Positions 35,200-38,782 of a DNA stretch of 38,782 bases are shown here, one piece after another; position 1 is the stretch's first letter; the number at the start of each line of letters is the position of its first letter. A model generated the notes under the pieces. The model was not told the origin of the DNA and made no database searches. It saw only the letters and a program-made list of their open reading frames with translations. The stretch spans positions 1 to 38,782 of the forward strand of contig JAHECD010000038.1 in the NCBI GenBank assembly GCA_024641945.1, written 5' to 3'. The position numbers and the translations under genes are program-made. Source of the stretch: Rubrivivax sp. (GTDB lineage: Bacteria > Pseudomonadota > Gammaproteobacteria > Burkholderiales > Burkholderiaceae_C).

Positions 35200-36504
35200 A
35201 TGGCAATCATCAATGGCACCTCCGCCAGCGAAGTCCTCATCGGCAACACCGATCCGTTCAACCTGAACGACACGCTCAACGCCAACTGGTCGGCGGGCGA
35301 CGACACCATGGCCGGCGGCACCGGCAACGACATCTACAACGTCAACTCGGTGGGCGATGTCGTGCTCGAGAACGCCGGCGCCGGCATCGACACCGTCGTC
35401 TCGCGCATCAACAGCTACACATTGGGCGCGAACCTCGAGAACCTGACGCTCGACAATGCGCTCGTCGCCACGTGGACGCCCTTCGGCGTGGTCTTCGTGC
35501 GTGCCGCCGTCAACGGCACCGGCAACGACCTCGCCAACACGATCACGGGCAACGACAACGCCAACACGCTGTCGGGCCTGGGCGGCAACGACACGATCTA
35601 CGGCGGTGGCGGCAACGACGTCATCAACGGCGACGACGGCAACGACTGGCTGTTCGGCGACGCCGGCAACGACACGGTCAACGGCGGCAGCGGCAACGAC
35701 TACGTGTACGGCGGTGACGGCAACGACATCCTCGACGGCGGCTCCGGCAACGACGTGCTGGTTGGCGGCACCGGGGCCGACGTGATGCGCGGCGGGTTCG
35801 GCAACGACGTCTATTACGTCGACAACGTGGGCGACTCGATCACCGAGGTGGCGCTGTTCGGCGGCACCGACCAGGTCTACTCGACCGTCAGCCACACGCT
35901 CGCCGCATCGGTCGAGAACCTCACGCTCACCGGCACCGCCGCCAACGGCACGGGCAATGCGTCGGCCAACATCATCATCGGCAACTCGTCGGCCAACGTG
36001 CTCAGCGGCAACGACGGCAACGACACGTTGAAGGGTGGCAGCGGCAACGACACGCTGCTGGGCGGCAATGGCAACGACGTGATCAACGGCGAGCTCGGTC
36101 TCGACTTCCTGACCGGCGGCGCCGGGGCCGACAAGTTCGTCTTCACGTCCTCGGGCGTGGCGAATGCGGACACCATCACTGATTTCAGCCACGTCGACGA
36201 CGTGATCGAACTCGGCAACGCGCTCGACGCCGCCATGGCCGGTGCGATCAGCCCGGGGTTGAAGGGGCTCGTCTTCTCGGGCGGCAACGTGGTCGGCAAT
36301 ACGCTGTCCTCCGCCTGGTACTTCGAAGGTGTCGGGTCCAACGGGTCGGGCACGGGGTTGAGCGGCATCTACGTCAACACCCAGACCGGGGACATCAACT
36401 ACGACCCCACCTCGGGCGTCGCCGGCGACAACGTGCTGCTCGGGCGTGTGAGCTTCGCCATCGCCAGCACGCTGGACTACACGGACTTCGTGCTGGGCGG
36501 CTGA
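35200..36504 (+). CDS. Small RTX calcium-binding protein, likely type I secretion substrate
   Basis: A 434-residue acidic protein composed almost entirely of RTX-type repeats. An N-terminal GTSASEVLIGNTD segment leads to GGTGNDIYNVNSVGD; two larger domains with ENLTLDNA and ENLTLTGTAANG motifs separate nonapeptide blocks of the GGxGxDxUx form at about 126-205 and 268-310. GGAGADKFVFTSSG and ITDFSHVDDVIEL resemble the serralysin C-terminal domain, and the chain ends in LDYTDFVLGG, a typical C-terminal export signal. No peptidase, lipase or other enzyme domain is seen. The ATG at 35200 follows a GGAG at 35187; the upstream open frame from a GTG at 35044 crosses the hairpin and is rejected. A surface or biofilm role is plausible. 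Confidence 0.88.
   Translation: MAIINGTSASEVLIGNTDPFNLNDTLNANWSAGDDTMAGGTGNDIYNVNSVGDVVLENAGAGIDTVVSRINSYTLGANLENLTLDNALVATWTPFGVVFVRAAVNGTGNDLANTITGNDNANTLSGLGGNDTIYGGGGNDVINGDDGNDWLFGDAGNDTVNGGSGNDYVYGGDGNDILDGGSGNDVLVGGTGADVMRGGFGNDVYYVDNVGDSITEVALFGGTDQVYSTVSHTLAASVENLTLTGTAANGTGNASANIIIGNSSANVLSGNDGNDTLKGGSGNDTLLGGNGNDVINGELGLDFLTGGAGADKFVFTSSGVANADTITDFSHVDDVIELGNALDAAMAGAISPGLKGLVFSGGNVVGNTLSSAWYFEGVGSNGSGTGLSGIYVNTQTGDINYDPTSGVAGDNVLLGRVSFAIASTLDYTDFVLGG
35575..35820 (+). repeat. Nonapeptide repeat block of the RTX gene, first block
   Basis: Consecutive units of nine codons, each coding a GGxGNDxxx-like nonapeptide (GGGGNDVIN, GGSGNDYVY, GGDGNDILD, GGSGNDVLV), fold into a calcium-binding parallel beta-roll. 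A second, shorter block lies at about 36001-36135. The GGCAACGAC core recurs at the DNA level, which makes the region prone to length change by recombination. Confidence 0.85.
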
Positions 36505-36505
36505 T

Positions 36506-36545
36506 CTGCCGGAAGGCAGGACCCTGGCGGCCCGAAGGCCGCCAG
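36506..36545 (+). terminator. Two tandem hairpins after the RTX gene
   Basis: CTGCC-GGAA-GGCAG at 36506-36519 is followed by CTGGCGGCC-CGAA-GGCCGCCAG at 36524-36545, a 9-bp perfect stem with a four-base loop. They begin two bases after the RTX stop. The bases after the second stem are TTGGG, so only a very weak U-tract exists. The most natural reading is a terminator or 3'-end stabiliser for the secretion operon. Confidence 0.5.
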
Positions 36546-36586
36546 TTGGGCCGCAAACGGGTGCCGTCCGTCGGCCGCCCGATGGA

Positions 36587-36616
36587 CCGGCCGGCACCCG
36601 CGCAGGTGCCGGCCGG
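36587..36616. terminator. Third hairpin downstream of the RTX gene
   Basis: CCGGCCGGCACC and GGTGCCGGCCGG form a perfect 12-bp stem around the six-base loop CGCGCA. No T-run follows on either strand. It lies 33 bases before the FmdB pseudogene and may insulate the secretion operon. Confidence 0.4.
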
Positions 36617-36648
36617 GTCCAGACTCCAGGCATCCCCAGCAGCCTGCC

Positions 36649-36882
36649 ATGCCGATCTACGAATAGGCCCGCAGCGACTGCGGCAACCCATTCGAGGCGC
36701 TGGTGCGTTCGAGCACGGTGCCGGAAGGCCCCGCGTGCCAATCGGCCGCACTGGAGCGCCAACTCTCCGTCTTTGCCGCGCCGGCGGGGTCGTCCCGCGC
36801 GCCGGAGCGGGTGCCGACGACCGCCGGACCGTGCGGCATGTGCGCCCACGCGGACGGCCCCGGCGCCTGCCACCTGCCGTGA
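36649..36882 (+). pseudogene. FmdB-family zinc-ribbon protein, broken by an amber codon
   Basis: Reading from the ATG at 36649 gives MPIYE, then TAG, where the family has MPIYEY, so the sixth codon is a Tyr codon turned into amber. The same frame continues to a TGA at 36880-36882: SDCGNPFEALVRSSTVPE, then ACQSAALERQLSVFAA and the family-typical end GPCGMCAHADGPGAC. Total length would be 77 residues, normal for FmdB. Zinc ligands are also lost: one cysteine of the first CxxC is Arg, and one of the second is Gly (PEGPAC for PECPAC). Several independent inactivating changes make a sequencing error an unlikely full explanation. Confidence 0.8.
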
Positions 36883-36965
36883 CACAAAGACGCGCAGCCA
36901 AGCCGCGGCGTTGATACCCGCAGCCGATGGCGGGATTGGTGCTTGCGTCGCCCGGCGTCGTGACG

Positions 36966-36993
36966 CGAACTGCTAAGCTGGCCACATAGTTCG
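36966..36993. promoter_or_regulatory. Possible operator upstream of the MarR gene
   Basis: CGAACT at 36966-36971 and AGTTCG at 36988-36993 form an inverted repeat with a 16-base spacer, 12 bases before the MarR start. The stretch is AT-richer than its surroundings and contains TAAGCT and CATAGT, which could be -10 elements. The layout suits autoregulation by MarR. Confidence 0.4.
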
Positions 36994-37005
36994 ATTGGCA
37001 AAGCA

Positions 37006-37530
37006 ATGACTGCGGTCTCGCCTCGTATCCCGACCCCTCGTTCCCCAAGACCTGCCGTCGGCGACCGGCCGAAGGCGCGCCTTGCTGCCGCCTCGGCGTC
37101 CGCGGCGCAGGTGGTGGCCGGCGAGGTCATGCATGTCATGCCGCTCGTGATGGACGCGATGCGCGTCGCGATGCGCAGCCAGGCCGGCGAGCAGCTGTCC
37201 GTGCCGCAGTTCCGCTGCCTCAGTTTCGTCGGCCGCGAACCCGGCACATCGATCGGTTCGGTGGCGGCTTTCCTGGGTGTGACGATGCCCACGGCCTCGG
37301 CCATGATCGACCGGCTCGTTCGGGCGGGCGCGGTGTCCATGAACACCTCCACCCGCGACCGGCGGCGCCAGGAACTCGAAATCACGCCGTCCGGCCGTGC
37401 GCAGCTCGACCTGATCGAGCAAGGTGCGCGCGTCGAGATGGCCCGGGCGCTGGCTGCGCGCAGCGCTGCCGAACTCGAGAAGGTTCGCGACGGCCTGACG
37501 GTGCTGCGCGCCGCATTCGGCGTCACATGA
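37006..37530 (+). CDS. MarR family transcriptional regulator
   Basis: A 174-residue regulator with a Pro/Arg/Ala-rich N-terminal tail of about 35 residues before the MarR fold. The winged helix-turn-helix includes TSIGSVAAFLGVTMPTAS (recognition helix near 90-105), and the wing holds the conserved RDRRRQELEITPSGRAQ. It lies 38 bases upstream of an RND efflux adaptor gene on the same strand and is therefore likely to repress that efflux operon and itself, being released by a phenolic or other small ligand. The ligand is not predictable. Confidence 0.9.
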   Translation: MTAVSPRIPTPRSPRPAVGDRPKARLAAASASAAQVVAGEVMHVMPLVMDAMRVAMRSQAGEQLSVPQFRCLSFVGREPGTSIGSVAAFLGVTMPTASAMIDRLVRAGAVSMNTSTRDRRRQELEITPSGRAQLDLIEQGARVEMARALAARSAAELEKVRDGLTVLRAAFGVT

Positions 37531-37568
37531 CGCGTCACTTGCCAAACCACCTCACTGGGGCACCGTCC

Positions 37569-38782
37569 ATGGTCCGTCGCCGATTCCCGTTGTCCGTCGT
37601 CATGCCGCTTGTGGCGGCATACCTGCTGGCCGCCTGCAACCGGCCGTCCGAGAACGCGCCACCGTCCGCAGCCGTCGCGGCGCCGGCGGTTGCCGGCAGC
37701 GCCGGCGCTTCGGCCGCGGCCGGCGCGGCGTCGGCGCCGCCGGTGAGCGTGACCACGATTCGTGCGCAACAGCGAGACCTCCCGGTACAGCTTTCCACCA
37801 CCGGCACGGTGACGCCGCTGGCGAGCGTGGACGTGCGCGCGCAGGTCACGAGCGTGGTGTCGCGCGTGCACATCAAGGAAGGACAGAGCGTGCGCGCGGG
37901 CGACCTGCTGTTCACGCTGGACGCGCGGGCCGACGAGGCCAATGTGGCCAAGGCGCGCGCGCAGATGGCGCGGGACGAAGCCAGCCTGGCCGACGCCCGG
38001 CGCCAGCTCGCGCGCAGCCGCGAACTGCTGGCGCAGAACTTCATCTCGCAGGGGGCGGTGGACGCGAACCAGTCGCTCGTCGATGCCCAGACCGCCGCCG
38101 TGGCGGCCGACCGCGCCGCGGTGGACGCCGCGCGTGTGGCCTTGTCCTATGCCCGCATCACCGCGCCGCGCGCCGGCAGGGCCGGCGCCATCAACGTCTA
38201 TCCGGGCACCGCCGTGCAGGCCAACCAGACCTCGCTCGTCACGATCACCCAGCTCGACCCGATCACGGTCGCCTTCAGTCTGCCGCAGCGCCAGTTGCAG
38301 GATGCGCTCGCAGGGCTGAAGGGCGAAGGCGCTGCCGTCACGGCCACGCTGCCCGACGGCAGCGGCGCGGTGAAAGGTCGGCTGCAATTCGTCGACAACG
38401 CGGTGGACGCGGCGTCGGGCACGGTCAAGGTGAAGGCTCAGTTCGGCAACCCGGACACCAGGCTTTGGCCAGGGGCGTTCGTCAACGTGGCGATGACCGT
38501 GCGCACGCTGAAGGATGCCGTCGTGATTCCGCAGGCTGCGGTCATCCAGAGCGCCCGCGGCCCGATCGTCTACGTGGTCAAGGAAGGCGCGGCGACGCCG
38601 CGGCCGGTGCAGGTGGTGTTCGCCCAGGGCGACGACGCCGCGGTCACCGGCGTGGCCGCCGGCGAGCGCATCGTGCTGGACGGTCGTCAGAACGTGCGGC
38701 CCGGCGCCAGGATCGTGGAGCGCCCGCGTGACGCCGGCGGGCCGGGCGCGGCGGCGTCGGGTGCCGGGCGCATGCGGGGTGC
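37569..38782 (+). CDS. RND efflux periplasmic adaptor lipoprotein (MdtA/AcrA type), 3' end outside window
   Basis: An open frame of 404 codons that runs off the end of the window without a stop. The lipobox LLAAC puts the lipidated cysteine at residue 23, followed by an Ala/Pro-rich linker to about 60. The adaptor domains are in order: VQLSTTGTVTPLASVDVRAQ, half lipoyl VHIKEGQSVRAGDLLFTLD, a hairpin coiled-coil (ARAQMARDEASLADARRQL), ARITAPRAGRAGAINVYPG, then barrel and membrane-proximal domains (DAVVIPQAAVIQS). The Gly/Ala-rich end suggests that the stop is near. It should pair with an RND pump gene downstream and is likely controlled by the preceding MarR protein. Confidence 0.92.
   Translation, partial: MVRRRFPLSVVMPLVAAYLLAACNRPSENAPPSAAVAAPAVAGSAGASAAAGAASAPPVSVTTIRAQQRDLPVQLSTTGTVTPLASVDVRAQVTSVVSRVHIKEGQSVRAGDLLFTLDARADEANVAKARAQMARDEASLADARRQLARSRELLAQNFISQGAVDANQSLVDAQTAAVAADRAAVDAARVALSYARITAPRAGRAGAINVYPGTAVQANQTSLVTITQLDPITVAFSLPQRQLQDALAGLKGEGAAVTATLPDGSGAVKGRLQFVDNAVDAASGTVKVKAQFGNPDTRLWPGAFVNVAMTVRTLKDAVVIPQAAVIQSARGPIVYVVKEGAATPRPVQVVFAQGDDAAVTGVAAGERIVLDGRQNVRPGARIVERPRDAGGPGAAASGAGRMRG

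Noticed and set aside
35575..35820. Regular short repeats resembling a tandem or CRISPR-like array
   Set aside because: The period is 27 bases and in frame, encoding RTX nonapeptides; there are no unique spacers.
35182..36885. Long minus-strand open frame opposite the RTX gene
   Set aside because: Its Val/Ala/Asp-rich repeats simply mirror the RTX repeat codons on the other strand; no ribosome-binding site or family resemblance.

Overview
The window is very GC-rich and densely coded, with short intergenic gaps and many ATGA-type stop/start overlaps. The combination of protocatechuate 4,5-cleavage genes, TRAP transporters, GcvA-type LysR regulators, an SHP-type cytochrome and a DUF599 protein fits a free-living betaproteobacterium of the Burkholderiales (Comamonadaceae or a Rubrivivax/Leptothrix relative). 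This placement rests on gene content, not on a marker gene. No rRNA, tRNA, CRISPR array, transposase or integrase was found.

Region 1 (1-8353) is an aromatic catabolic operon: aroQ, ligJ, ligK, a DUF1932 NAD(P)-dependent oxidoreductase, ligI, a lipoprotein esterase of the tannase/feruloyl esterase family, ligA, ligB and ligC. Together LigAB, LigC, LigI, LigJ and LigK carry protocatechuate (and plausibly gallate-type acids) through 2-pyrone-4,6-dicarboxylate to pyruvate and oxaloacetate. AroQ and the esterase could feed it from quinate and from esterified phenolic acids. The isomerase LigU is not present here. Region 2 (8403-10415) holds a DUF599 membrane protein, an aldo/keto reductase and an 81-residue membrane protein.

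Region 3 (10621-25466) looks like a catabolic cluster for an organic acid or sugar acid: two related LysR regulators, a COG4091-type SAF-domain oxidoreductase, an SDR, a complete DctPQM TRAP transporter, a two-subunit transketolase-like enzyme, a full-length transketolase, then (after an SHP cytochrome on the other strand) an aldo/keto reductase, a zinc-free quinone oxidoreductase and a second SDR. There is no kinase. Both thiamine-diphosphate enzymes have lost residues that bind sugar phosphates in ordinary transketolases; the split one has lost most of its substrate-side histidines. This is the best candidate for an undescribed pathway.

Region 4 (25661-29704) has two unrecognised genes with TTG starts coupled to an ion-transporter-superfamily permease, followed on the minus strand by a two-gene unit: a GH19 peptidoglycan hydrolase without signal peptide and a lipoprotein of the XAC2610 family, which resembles a known effector/immunity pair of Xanthomonas.

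Region 5 (30022-36616) has a beta-solenoid protein with a C-terminal membrane anchor, a type I secretion ABC transporter and HlyD-type adaptor, and their likely substrate, a small calcium-binding RTX protein with no enzymatic domain. A perfect 13-bp hairpin lies between adaptor and RTX gene, and tandem hairpins follow the RTX gene. Region 6 (36649-38782) has an FmdB zinc-ribbon pseudogene broken by an amber codon, a MarR regulator, and the start of an RND efflux adaptor lipoprotein that runs off the window.
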